A DNA stretch of 20,651 nucleotides from an uncultured Gemmiger sp. GTDB lineage: Bacteria; Bacillota; Clostridia; Oscillospirales; Ruminococcaceae. This document shows positions 1 through 6,483 of this stretch, one piece after another (within the stretch, counting starts at the first letter, position 1; every line of letters starts with the position of its first letter). The position numbers were made by a program, and so were the translations under genes. The notes beneath the pieces are model-generated. The model did no database searches and was not told the DNA's origin. It saw only the letters and a list, made by a program, of their open reading frames with translations. The DNA lies in contig CAUEKL010000011.1 in assembly GCA_959018215.1 (NCBI GenBank), positions 1 through 20,651 of the forward strand. Direction: 5' to 3'.

Positions 1-131
1 GCCGCCGCCTGCTGCAGCAGTTGCTGCTCGGTGCGCTGGGAGGCGAAAAAGACCACCGTCCCCATCATGGGAATGACCAGAAGCAGGGTCAGAACCAGGC
101 TCTGGAAAAAAAGTCCGCGGCGTTTATGCAT
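1..131 (-). CDS. Partial N-terminus of a membrane-anchored protein
   Basis: Only the first 43 codons lie in the window; the gene runs off the left edge. The start is the ATG at 131, preceded by an AAAGAGGTG ribosome binding site about eight bases upstream. The product begins with a basic stretch (MHKRRG), followed by a hydrophobic segment at about residues 7-30, and then a Gln/Glu-rich stretch (QRTEQQLLQQ) that could begin a coiled coil. This is the layout of an uncleaved signal anchor with an extracytoplasmic helical domain, as in sensor kinases, chemoreceptors or cell-division proteins. No family can be named from so little. It is divergent from the small gene starting at 213, with 81 bases between them in which I see no convincing promoter for either direction. 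Confidence 0.75.
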   Translation of the reverse strand, partial: MHKRRGLFFQSLVLTLLLVIPMMGTVVFFASQRTEQQLLQQAA

Positions 132-212
132 AAAGGACACCTCTTTGCTGCAAAATGTAGTCATAGCTTGGGCAAACAGGCCCGGCCTTATGCAAAAAGG
201 AGGCAAACGTTT

Positions 213-461
213 ATGTATCATGGACCTTACGGCCCCCGCGGCGCCGAGAGTGAGCAGGAAGATTTCTGGACCGACATCATGGAGGGAAGCGACATGATCC
301 CCGGGATGATCCCTTCCGAGCCGGACGCCATGAAGGCCCGCCGGGACGCGCAGAACCGGACCGGAACCCCTGAGACCACCCAGGAAACCGAGGATACCGA
401 GACCACCGAAAACCGGGAGTGGTTTGAGATGGAAGAACAGCCGGAGGACCCGAACCTCTGA
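213..461 (+). CDS. Small acidic hypothetical protein (82 aa)
   Basis: This is the only gene I support on the plus strand. The start is the ATG at 213, chosen because a strong AAAAAGGAGG site lies just upstream; a longer in-frame reading exists from base 21 but has no such site and would cross the divergent gene. The product is hydrophilic and acidic. It has a short N-terminal Gly/Pro stretch, a middle part with repeated Met and Ile-Pro (GSDMIPGMIPSEP), and a C-terminal half of Thr and Glu (TTQETEDTETTENREWFEMEEQPED) that looks disordered. There is no signal peptide, membrane segment or recognisable domain. An intrinsic terminator follows directly, which supports a real transcription unit. Function unknown; it could be a small cytoplasmic or spore-type acidic protein, but nothing shows that. 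Confidence 0.65.
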   Translation: MYHGPYGPRGAESEQEDFWTDIMEGSDMIPGMIPSEPDAMKARRDAQNRTGTPETTQETEDTETTENREWFEMEEQPEDPNL

Positions 462-478
462 TTTTCCCACAGCAGCCA

Positions 479-513
479 AAAAAGGCGGCGTGCACGCAGC
501 ACACCGCCTTTTT
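479..513. terminator. Bidirectional intrinsic terminator between convergent genes
   Basis: Two 15-base arms (479-493 and 499-513) pair with one mismatch around a five-base loop. The GC core is GGCGG/CCGCC, flanked by a run of A on the left and of T on the right, so each strand ends the hairpin with a T run. It sits 17 bases after the small plus-strand gene and 7 bases after the cardiolipin synthase stop on the minus strand, so it can serve both. Confidence 0.85.
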
Positions 514-520
514 GGTTTGT

Positions 521-2074
521 TTACATCAAGGGACTGAACAGCCGCAGCAGGCAGTCCACCCCGCGCACCGCCGCCGGGCGGACCTTGTACTGGTCGGTGA
601 CTTCCCGGCATTGGGGGAAAAGGCTTTCAAAGTCCCGGCGCACATCTTCCACCGCTTTGCAGCCGGAGAACCAGCAGGCATTCTCAAAGTGCAGGTACAG
701 GCTGCGGTAGTCCAGGTTGATGGTGCCCACCACCGCGGCCTTGTCGTCGGCCACCGCCTGCTTAGCGTGGATGAACCCGGGGGTGAATTCAAACAGGCGC
801 ACCCCGTCGGCGGCCAGGCGGGCATAATGGCTGCGGGTGACCCGGAACACCATCTTTTTGTCCGGGATACCCGGGGTGATGATCCGCACATCCACCCCGC
901 GGCGGGCCGCCAGGGTCAGGGCCCGCTGCATCTCGTCGCTGATGATGAGATACGGAGTGGTCAGCCACACATACCGGTCGGCATGTGTAATCAGGTTCAT
1001 GTACACATTCTCCCCCACCGGCTCCTCATCCAGAGGGTCGTCCGCATAGGGGACCACCACCGCATCCGAGCGCAGGGTCGGCTGCACCGGCGGCAGGAAG
1101 GGGACCGGGTCAAGGGGTTCTTTCTGGGTGGCGCCCCACATCTGCAAAAAGATCAGGGTCAGCCCCCGGACGGCCTCCCCTTCCAGCCGCATGCCGGTGT
1201 CTTTCCATGTGCCGTAGGGGTGGGTGAGGTTGAAGTATTCATCCGCCAGGTTGTACCCGCCGGTAAAGCCCACCTTGCCGTCGACCACCGTGATCTTGCG
1301 GTGGTCCCGGTTGTTCATGATGATGTTCATGGCGGGGATCAGGGGGTTAAACACCCGGCACTGGATGCCCTTGGCCCGCAGCCGCTGGGCAAAGGGCGGG
1401 CTGATGAACCCCATGCTGCCCACATCGTCGTAAAAGACCCGCACGTCCACCCCGGCTCTGGCCCGCTCGGTCAGAATCTCCTCCAGGCCCTGCCAGGCGG
1501 TGGAGTCCTCAATGGCGTGGTACTCCATAAAGATGAAGTGCCGGGCGCTGCGCAGGGCTTCCATCTGGGCTTCCAGGGCTTCGTTGGTGTCGCCGTAAAA
1601 GCGCACCTCGGTGTTGTGGTAGACGGGATACCCGGCCCGGTCCTGCAGGTAGGTCACCTGTCCGCCCAGGTCGGGAGCAGCAGCGCACAGCTGCCGGGTG
1701 ACAGGGGCGCCGGTTTCCCGTTCCCGCTGCCGGGCGGGGTCCAGGGCTGCGTCGGCGGCACGCAGGCGCCGACGCAGCGGCCACAAAGCCACCGGCCGCC
1801 CGAAAAGCAGATACAGACATGTGCCCAGCACCGGGAAGAGCAAAATCAGGATGATCCAGCTCAGGCGAAACGCCGAGTTCATGTTGCGGCCATACACCGT
1901 AAAGACCAGCAGCAGAGCCAGCAGGCTGGACGCCAGCTGAACAATGGCGTAATACCGGGTAAGGTAGAGGGCAAAGCCCAGAATCCAGCCCACCTGCAAA
2001 AGGAAGGACAGGGCCACAAACACGGCCCGCCCGATGCTGTTGGGTATCTGACGGCGTTTTTCTTCGGTCTCCAT
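521..2074 (-). CDS. cls: Cardiolipin synthase, phospholipase D family
   Basis: The 517-residue product is predicted to make cardiolipin at the cytoplasmic membrane, by transferring a phosphatidyl group between two phosphatidylglycerols. It carries three hydrophobic segments near the N-terminus (about residues 15-40, 43-61 and 70-92), the usual Cls arrangement. Two phospholipase D HKD motifs follow: HRKITVVD at about 258 and HAKQAVADD at about 436, each followed by a Gly/Asn stretch (TGGYNLADEY; GTINLDYRS). Both catalytic His/Lys/Asp sets are intact and the length is normal. The start at 2074 is chosen for the AAAGGA site about eight bases upstream; a reading from 2164 would overlap the promoter. 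It is a one-gene unit between its own promoter and a terminator. Other PLD-family transferases are possible, but the N-terminal helices make Cls the best call. Confidence 0.93.
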   Translation of the reverse strand: METEEKRRQIPNSIGRAVFVALSFLLQVGWILGFALYLTRYYAIVQLASSLLALLLVFTVYGRNMNSAFRLSWIILILLFPVLGTCLYLLFGRPVALWPLRRRLRAADAALDPARQRERETGAPVTRQLCAAAPDLGGQVTYLQDRAGYPVYHNTEVRFYGDTNEALEAQMEALRSARHFIFMEYHAIEDSTAWQGLEEILTERARAGVDVRVFYDDVGSMGFISPPFAQRLRAKGIQCRVFNPLIPAMNIIMNNRDHRKITVVDGKVGFTGGYNLADEYFNLTHPYGTWKDTGMRLEGEAVRGLTLIFLQMWGATQKEPLDPVPFLPPVQPTLRSDAVVVPYADDPLDEEPVGENVYMNLITHADRYVWLTTPYLIISDEMQRALTLAARRGVDVRIITPGIPDKKMVFRVTRSHYARLAADGVRLFEFTPGFIHAKQAVADDKAAVVGTINLDYRSLYLHFENACWFSGCKAVEDVRRDFESLFPQCREVTDQYKVRPAAVRGVDCLLRLFSPLM

Positions 2075-2117
2075 GGTTACACATCCTTTCGGCCCGCTGT
2101 GCGGGGGTCCTGCCGCC

Positions 2118-2146
2118 ATTGTAGCCCAAAAGCCGGACTTTGTAAA
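2118..2146 (-). promoter_or_regulatory. Sigma-A-type promoter for cls
   Basis: On the minus strand a -35 box TTTACA (2146-2141) and a -10 box TACAAT (2123-2118) are separated by exactly 17 bases, each matching five of six consensus positions. It lies between the terminator of the rlmA operon and the cls start, about 44 bases upstream of the ATG. Confidence 0.75.
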
Positions 2147-2162
2147 TGGCGGGACGACAAAC

Positions 2163-2188
2163 AAAAAAGGCCCCCAGACAAGGGGACC
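2163..2188 (-). terminator. Intrinsic terminator of the rpe-rnf-rlmA operon
   Basis: On the minus strand a GGTCCCC arm and a GGGGGCC arm pair (one G-T wobble) around a short TTGTCT loop and run straight into six T. It starts 12 bases after the rlmA stop and just precedes the cls promoter. Confidence 0.85.
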
Positions 2189-2200
2189 TGGAATTCAGGA

Positions 2201-3034
2201 TCAGGCGCGGCGGTACAACAGGAACCGGAACCCGATCTCGGTGGTCAGTTGGGAACACTGGGCCAGGCGCCGGGCGCCTTCGGTGGGGGTATTGTAGTAG
2301 TAGGGCGTCATGGTGAAGAGGTTCTGGGCCATGGCGTTGTCCAGGGTGACGGTATCGGTGACGGTCTGCTCCCCCGCCGGGACAAAACCGGGATACTCGG
2401 TGCGGATGGCCGGGTTTTCGTAGGGCTGGTCGTACAGCACTTCCTTGAGGCCGAAGAGATGGCGCGGGGTGGGCACGGCGTAGATCAGCAGCCCGCCGGG
2501 ACGCAGCATACGGGAAAACTCTGCGGCGGCAAAGGGAGAAAACACATTGAGCAGGATATCCGCCCAGCCGTCCGCCACCGGGGCACAGAAACTGCCCCCC
2601 ACCGCAAAAGCGGCCTGGGGCACCAGTTTGGCCGCCAGGCGCACCGCCGGTTTGGACAGATCAAATCCGATAAGCTGGGCTTCCTGTCCGGTGGCGGTCA
2701 GGGTGTCCAGCACCGTGCGGTCATAACTGCCTTCCCCGCAGCCCGCATCCACGATATGGGGCGCCGCATACCCGGCCCGGGCGCACAGGTCCCCCAAGGC
2801 GTTGCGGAAGGGGTCGTAGGCACCGCTTTGCAGAAAGGCACGGCGGGCCGCCACCATGGCTTTGCCGTCGCCGGGGTCGGCGGCGTGGCGTTTCTGGATG
2901 GGCAGCAGATTCACATACCCTTCCTTGGCCATATCAAAGCTGTGGTTTTTGGCGCAGCGCAGGGTCCTGCCCCAGATGCCCAGGGCGCCGCCGCACACCG
3001 GGCAACGCAGCCCGGCTGCCTGTGCGGCGTTCAT
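2201..3034 (-). CDS. rlmA: 23S rRNA (guanine-N1)-methyltransferase, RlmA family
   Basis: The 277-residue product matches the RlmA/RrmA family, which methylates N1 of a guanine in a domain II hairpin of 23S rRNA (G745 in E. coli; G748 for the TlrB branch). A zinc-binding N-terminal module is visible: Cys11, Cys14, Cys27 and His31 (CPVC ... CAKNH). The family signature FDMAKEGYVNLLP follows directly, then DPGD. The SAM-binding loop is VDAGCGEGSYD at about 95-105, and NVFSPF near the middle fits the motif IV region. Sequence alone does not say whether the target is G745 or G748. The ATG overlaps the stop of the preceding disordered-protein gene by four bases (ATGA), a standard sign of translational coupling. 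It is the last gene of the operon. Confidence 0.92.
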   Translation of the reverse strand: MNAAQAAGLRCPVCGGALGIWGRTLRCAKNHSFDMAKEGYVNLLPIQKRHAADPGDGKAMVAARRAFLQSGAYDPFRNALGDLCARAGYAAPHIVDAGCGEGSYDRTVLDTLTATGQEAQLIGFDLSKPAVRLAAKLVPQAAFAVGGSFCAPVADGWADILLNVFSPFAAAEFSRMLRPGGLLIYAVPTPRHLFGLKEVLYDQPYENPAIRTEYPGFVPAGEQTVTDTVTLDNAMAQNLFTMTPYYYNTPTEGARRLAQCSQLTTEIGFRFLLYRRA

Positions 3035-3570
3035 TCGACGTCGGCCGGGGTTTCGGGCACGTCGTCGCCCTCCACCGGCACGGTCACACCGCCGTGGGCG
3101 GCAATGTACTCTTCAAAGTTGGCAAACTTCTGCTTGGGCGGACGGCGGGTGATGAGCAGCAGACCCACGTCCTCGGCCTGGGGTTCCCGGCGGTTCCGGG
3201 TGTTGTTGGCCCGGCGGCCGGGCTGGGATTCTGCCTGGCGGGCAGGGCGCTGCTCGCTGCCCCGGCGCTGGTTCTTGGGCTGGGAATTCTGCTGGGGCTG
3301 CGGCTGACGGCGATTTCCGTTCTGGTTGCCGCCCTGGTTGGCGTTCTGGGCGCCGCGGCCCTTGCGGGGCTGACTGTTCTTCTCAGCAGCCGGGGCGTTC
3401 TTGCCCTGCGGGGGCTGCTGGGCCGCCTTGGCCGCAGTCTGCCCCTGCTGGGAGGCACTTCCCTGCCCGCCGCGGGAACGGCGGCGGCGACGGCGGTGCT
3501 GCTCCTGCTCGCCGGGTGCTTTCTCCTTATGCTGATTCTGTTGGGGTTGGGCGGGTTTCGTATTCGGCAT
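3031..3570 (-). CDS. Basic low-complexity disordered protein (Arg/Gln/Asn-rich)
   Basis: I do not recognise a characterised family. The start at 3570 has an AGAGGA site six bases upstream; a reading from 3636 has no clear site and would run into the preceding gene. The 179-residue product is mostly Gln, Asn, Arg, Gly, Pro and Ala up to about residue 132, with a six-Arg run at about 26-31 and repeated QN/QP/RR/GN pieces. The last 45 residues look different: an ordered-looking EDVGLLLITRRPPKQKF segment at about 133-149, a short FEEYIAAHG helix and an acidic tail. The basic disordered part suggests RNA or nucleoid binding, and coupling to rlmA fits a ribosome or rRNA role, but both are inference. 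The protein is cytoplasmic, with no signal or membrane segment. Confidence 0.8.
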   Translation of the reverse strand: MPNTKPAQPQQNQHKEKAPGEQEQHRRRRRRSRGGQGSASQQGQTAAKAAQQPPQGKNAPAAEKNSQPRKGRGAQNANQGGNQNGNRRQPQPQQNSQPKNQRRGSEQRPARQAESQPGRRANNTRNRREPQAEDVGLLLITRRPPKQKFANFEEYIAAHGGVTVPVEGDDVPETPADVE

Positions 3571-3617
3571 GCGTATTCCTCTTCTTCCTGCGGGTGAATA
3601 TGACAAACCGGAGCCCC

Positions 3618-4892
3618 TTATACCAGGGCCCGGCATTCGTTATAGTAGCGTTTTTCCTCGGCGTGGCCCATGCTGAAGGTCTTGCGCGGCAGCACGCCCC
3701 CCAGCACCACGCCCCGGAACAGGTCCGCCTTTTCAAAGGGCGGCAGCAGAATGGCGGTGGCCTTTTCCCCTGCCAGGCTGCAGGCCGCTACCTGGCCGTG
3801 GATGTAATCCACCCGGCAGGCAGGGTTGCGGGCGCACAGGTCGGTGAGGAATGCCTCCACCGTGCCCACAGCCAGGGGCCGGGGCGCATCGTCCAGGGTA
3901 TAGCGGCGGGCCATGGCGGGGCCGAAGATGGTAAAGGTCTGCACCGGCATACGCCCGGTGGCCTTGTGCTGCTCGCTCCAGGCATCGAAGGCCTCGCACA
4001 CCTCCCGGACCCCCATGCCGAAGATCACCCGGTGGATGGGCTCGATCTCGATGGCCGGGGAATGGACGTTGCACACTTCCGCCAGGCAGTACCGGGCGGG
4101 GTGGGTGGCCTGTTCCTCCGGGGTAAGGGTGGGTTTCAGCTCCTCCCAGTAGGCCTTGGCGGTGGCCAGGGAATGGTTGCCGTCCCCCACCGCCAGCACC
4201 ATGGGCGGCTGACCGGCGGCGCCGGGCCAGCGGGCGGCAAAGGCGTCGGCATCCCCCAGAGCGGCGAGAGCCTTGTCGATCCGGTCAATCAGGGCCGGGT
4301 CCTCCACGGCCCAGCCGGCCAGATGGCCGCCGCCCAGCATCAGGTCCCCGTCATACAGGCAGGGCAGTTCCCCCTTGCAGGCGGCGATGGGCTCAATGAG
4401 GGTTCCCTTTTCGTCGTCGGCCAGCATCATCACGTGGGGCGTTTCCAGTTCCGCCCCCCGGCGGATGGCCAGGCGGGGCGGGATGCGCTCCACCACCGTG
4501 TTTTCACTGGGGCGGATGGGGGTCTTTGCCCCCGGTTCATAGCTGTAGGCTTCCAGGTCCACCATGCCCACCAGACCCTGGCGGATGCTGCCGTCCAGCT
4601 GGGTACGCTCCACATACACATAGCCGTGTACCCGGCGGGTAAGTACATGGCGGCGGTAGTCCGCCATGGCCGCGCGGATCTCTTTCAGCCGCAGAGCCTC
4701 CCCGGGGGTGCCCAGATAGGCTTCGGGCAGAACAATGTGCAGGGTGCTGGGGTGCCCGGCCGCACAGGCTTCCGCCCGCTGCCAGTAATCCGGCTGGGAA
4801 GTAAACTGGTCGACTGCAATGCTGGCCCAGGGGTCCAGCGGGACCGAGGCGTCGGGCAGCAGGATATCAGCCGGCAAAAAGCAGTTGGACAT
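3618..4892 (-). CDS. DUF1015 family protein (SerK-like)
   Basis: The 424-residue product shows the layout of the DUF1015 family, whose archaeal member SerK is an ADP-dependent free-serine kinase; bacterial members are largely uncharacterised. Visible family features are a conserved N-terminal part with ASIAVDQFTSQPDYW, an IRPSENTVVERIPPRLAIRRG stretch, the GDGNHSLATAK motif at about 236-246, a PIHRVIFGM segment and a C-terminal KTFSMGHAEEKRYYNE motif. The start at 4892 is preferred because GGAG lies about nine bases upstream; an ATG nine bases earlier directly abuts that site. It follows the rnfA-like gene by 33 bases and precedes the disordered protein by 47, so it belongs to the same operon. 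Whether it phosphorylates serine is unknown. Confidence 0.85.
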   Translation of the reverse strand: MSNCFLPADILLPDASVPLDPWASIAVDQFTSQPDYWQRAEACAAGHPSTLHIVLPEAYLGTPGEALRLKEIRAAMADYRRHVLTRRVHGYVYVERTQLDGSIRQGLVGMVDLEAYSYEPGAKTPIRPSENTVVERIPPRLAIRRGAELETPHVMMLADDEKGTLIEPIAACKGELPCLYDGDLMLGGGHLAGWAVEDPALIDRIDKALAALGDADAFAARWPGAAGQPPMVLAVGDGNHSLATAKAYWEELKPTLTPEEQATHPARYCLAEVCNVHSPAIEIEPIHRVIFGMGVREVCEAFDAWSEQHKATGRMPVQTFTIFGPAMARRYTLDDAPRPLAVGTVEAFLTDLCARNPACRVDYIHGQVAACSLAGEKATAILLPPFEKADLFRGVVLGGVLPRKTFSMGHAEEKRYYNECRALV

Positions 4893-4925
4893 TGGTATCA
4901 TCTCCGAATCAGACTGAGCGCCGCC

Positions 4926-5576
4926 TTACCGGGCAACGCCGTGTCCCACCAGGCCGTAGATGGCCAGGGACAGAATTCCGATGTAGATCAGGTAGCTGGG
5001 CAGACCGCGGAAAATCGTGGGGATATCTTTACTGCCCAGACGGCGGCGGCCTTCATCCACCACCAGCACCGCGAACAGATACCCCAGGCCGCTGCCCAAC
5101 CCGAAGGCGGTGGACTGCAGCAGGTCATAGTTCTGGTTGGAGCAGAGCAGCAAGGTTCCCAGCACGCTGCAGGTGCAGGTAGCCAGGGGAAGCTGCTCCC
5201 GGCAGGCAACACGATGGGCGGCAGGCAGAATGCCCAGCAGCAACCAAACCACCGCCATGGCGAGGACCGCACAGGTCAGGTAGAGAAGAGGCCGCAGAGA
5301 TGCCACAGGCAGCCAGTCCGGCAGGTACAGAGGCAGCAGAGGAGCCACATACGTCATGCAGGCCCAGCCCAAGGGCGCACTGAACAGCTGTACCAGAATA
5401 ACCGGCGTGCAATACTGCCAGGTACGCACTTCGGGGTCCCCCACCAGCTTGATCAGGCGGGAAACACCCATAGCACGGGAAAAGACAACGTTTTCGGCAA
5501 AAATAGCCAGCACGGCGTAGGAGACGAACTGCGCCACGCCCTGAAATACCGTGAGATCAGTGCTTACGGTCAGCAT
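4926..5576 (-). CDS. rnfA: RnfA/NqrE-like integral membrane subunit, divergent
   Basis: The 216-residue product has about six hydrophobic segments and aligns with RnfA along its length (Rnf-Nqr family). Landmarks are AENVVFSRAMGVSR at about 27-40, LPLATCTCSVLGTLLL at about 129-144, then LLQSTAFGLGSGLGY and DIPTIFRGLP. In ordinary RnfA each of the first two motifs contributes one cysteine (GLCP and NCAVLG) to a [2Fe-2S] cluster shared with RnfE. Here the first cysteine is Ser39, while the second is kept as Cys136. The start at 5576 has AGGAGGAGGTG about 11 bases upstream, and overlaps the end of the rnfE-like gene by 20 bases, implying coupled translation. The usual next gene, rnfB, is absent; a DUF1015 gene follows. 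It is a real Rnf-family protein, but a normal electron-transfer role is doubtful. Confidence 0.85.
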   Translation of the reverse strand: MLTVSTDLTVFQGVAQFVSYAVLAIFAENVVFSRAMGVSRLIKLVGDPEVRTWQYCTPVILVQLFSAPLGWACMTYVAPLLPLYLPDWLPVASLRPLLYLTCAVLAMAVVWLLLGILPAAHRVACREQLPLATCTCSVLGTLLLCSNQNYDLLQSTAFGLGSGLGYLFAVLVVDEGRRRLGSKDIPTIFRGLPSYLIYIGILSLAIYGLVGHGVAR

Positions 5577-6483
5577 ACAGGTGACGCACCTCCTCCTGTT
5601 TATAACGCACATAGGCGCCGCCCACGGCGGTCCAGCCGGCGGCCACCAGGCCCAGCAGCAGGAATCCGCCCGCAGGCTGAGCGGCCAGAGGCAGCAGTCC
5701 TACCGGCAGTACCGGCTTTTCGTACACAGTGCCGTAGGCCAGCAGTTCCCGCAGGCAGCCCATCAGCAGAATGGCCACGCACAGGCCGATGGTGTTGTTG
5801 ATGCCCTTGCGGAAGGCTTCGCCGACGGTTTCCAGTTCGGTGGCTTCCATGCGCTTGACAATGACCGGTTCCACCACCATCATGGGCAGATAGATGCCCA
5901 TGATGGAAAGGTCGGTACCGAAGATGTTGTACATGATGATATACACCGGGATATACAGCAGGGCAGCCGAATAGGCATACACCACCGGGCGGAACCGGTT
6001 GCCGGTGATATGGCAGACAGCCACTGCCAGCATACGAGTGGCGGTGAGCAGCAGGATGGACAGCACGCAGAGCATGAAGGCGCGGTCCACATCGCTGGCC
6101 ATGGCCACGATGGGCGCCAGACCCAGGCCGCGGACCATGACCGGATTGTTCAGCCACAGATGGTCGTCATGGATGCTCTGGGCCAGTTCGGCTTCGGCTT
6201 CCGCCCGGGTCTTGCGGGCTTTGGCCTGGGGCTTGGGCTGAGGTTTGGGCGCTGCGGCCTGCTCTGCCGTGGACTGGGCCGCCTGTTGGGCGGCGGCGGC
6301 AGCGGCAGCCTCCTCGTCGATTTGCTGCGGGGTCTTGCCTTCCGCAGCGGCACGGCGGGCACGCTCCAGCACTTCGGGAGAAAGCTGGGGAATGATAACG
6401 GTCTGGGAATGTTCCGGCTGATTCTTTTTGCGCACATTGCGCCCCGCCGGCTTAGAGGGCTTCCGGTTTTGCTCGTTTTGCAA
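5557..6483 (-). CDS. rnfE: RnfE/NqrD-like integral membrane subunit with long N-terminal extension
   Basis: The C-terminal 200 residues match RnfE/NqrD: NNPVMVRGLGLAPIVAMAS at about 112-130, LPMMVVEPVIVKRMEA at about 199-214 and GCLRELLAYG at about 242-251. In the family these motifs read GLCP and NCIVIGRAEA and supply two [2Fe-2S] cysteines; here they are Ala123 and Pro206, so both are lost. The first 110 residues are an extra hydrophilic region rich in Ala, Gln, Lys, Pro and Glu, with a run of eight Ala near 59-66; typical RnfE lacks this. The start is a TTG at 6483, supported by AAGAAGGAGG about nine bases upstream. It lies inside the rnfD-like gene with a 32-base overlap. The next in-frame Met is near residue 116, which would cut into the conserved domain. 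Confidence 0.82.
   Translation of the reverse strand: MQNEQNRKPSKPAGRNVRKKNQPEHSQTVIIPQLSPEVLERARRAAAEGKTPQQIDEEAAAAAAAQQAAQSTAEQAAAPKPQPKPQAKARKTRAEAEAELAQSIHDDHLWLNNPVMVRGLGLAPIVAMASDVDRAFMLCVLSILLLTATRMLAVAVCHITGNRFRPVVYAYSAALLYIPVYIIMYNIFGTDLSIMGIYLPMMVVEPVIVKRMEATELETVGEAFRKGINNTIGLCVAILLMGCLRELLAYGTVYEKPVLPVGLLPLAAQPAGGFLLLGLVAAGWTAVGGAYVRYKQEEVRHLYADRKH

Noticed and set aside
21..212. A longer N-terminus for the small plus-strand gene, starting at 21
   Set aside because: It would lie antisense to the start of the divergent membrane protein and has no ribosome site, while the ATG at 213 has a strong one.
132..212. Promoters in the divergent gap between the partial gene and the small acidic protein gene
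   Set aside because: No pair of -35 and -10 boxes with proper spacing was convincing on either strand.
512..3307. A 931-codon open frame on the plus strand, opposite cls and rlmA
   Set aside because: It runs antisense to two clear genes and through a promoter and terminator, has no ribosome site, and its translation is low-complexity His/Gly/Gln-rich. GC-rich third positions on the minus strand remove stop codons opposite.
3571..3617. A possible terminator between DUF1015 and the disordered protein
   Set aside because: Only an imperfect GC-rich hairpin with bulges can be drawn, and no T run follows it.
3516..5801. A 761-codon plus-strand frame opposite DUF1015 and the rnfA-like gene
   Set aside because: It is a shadow of minus-strand codon bias, has no start signal, and crosses several real gene boundaries.
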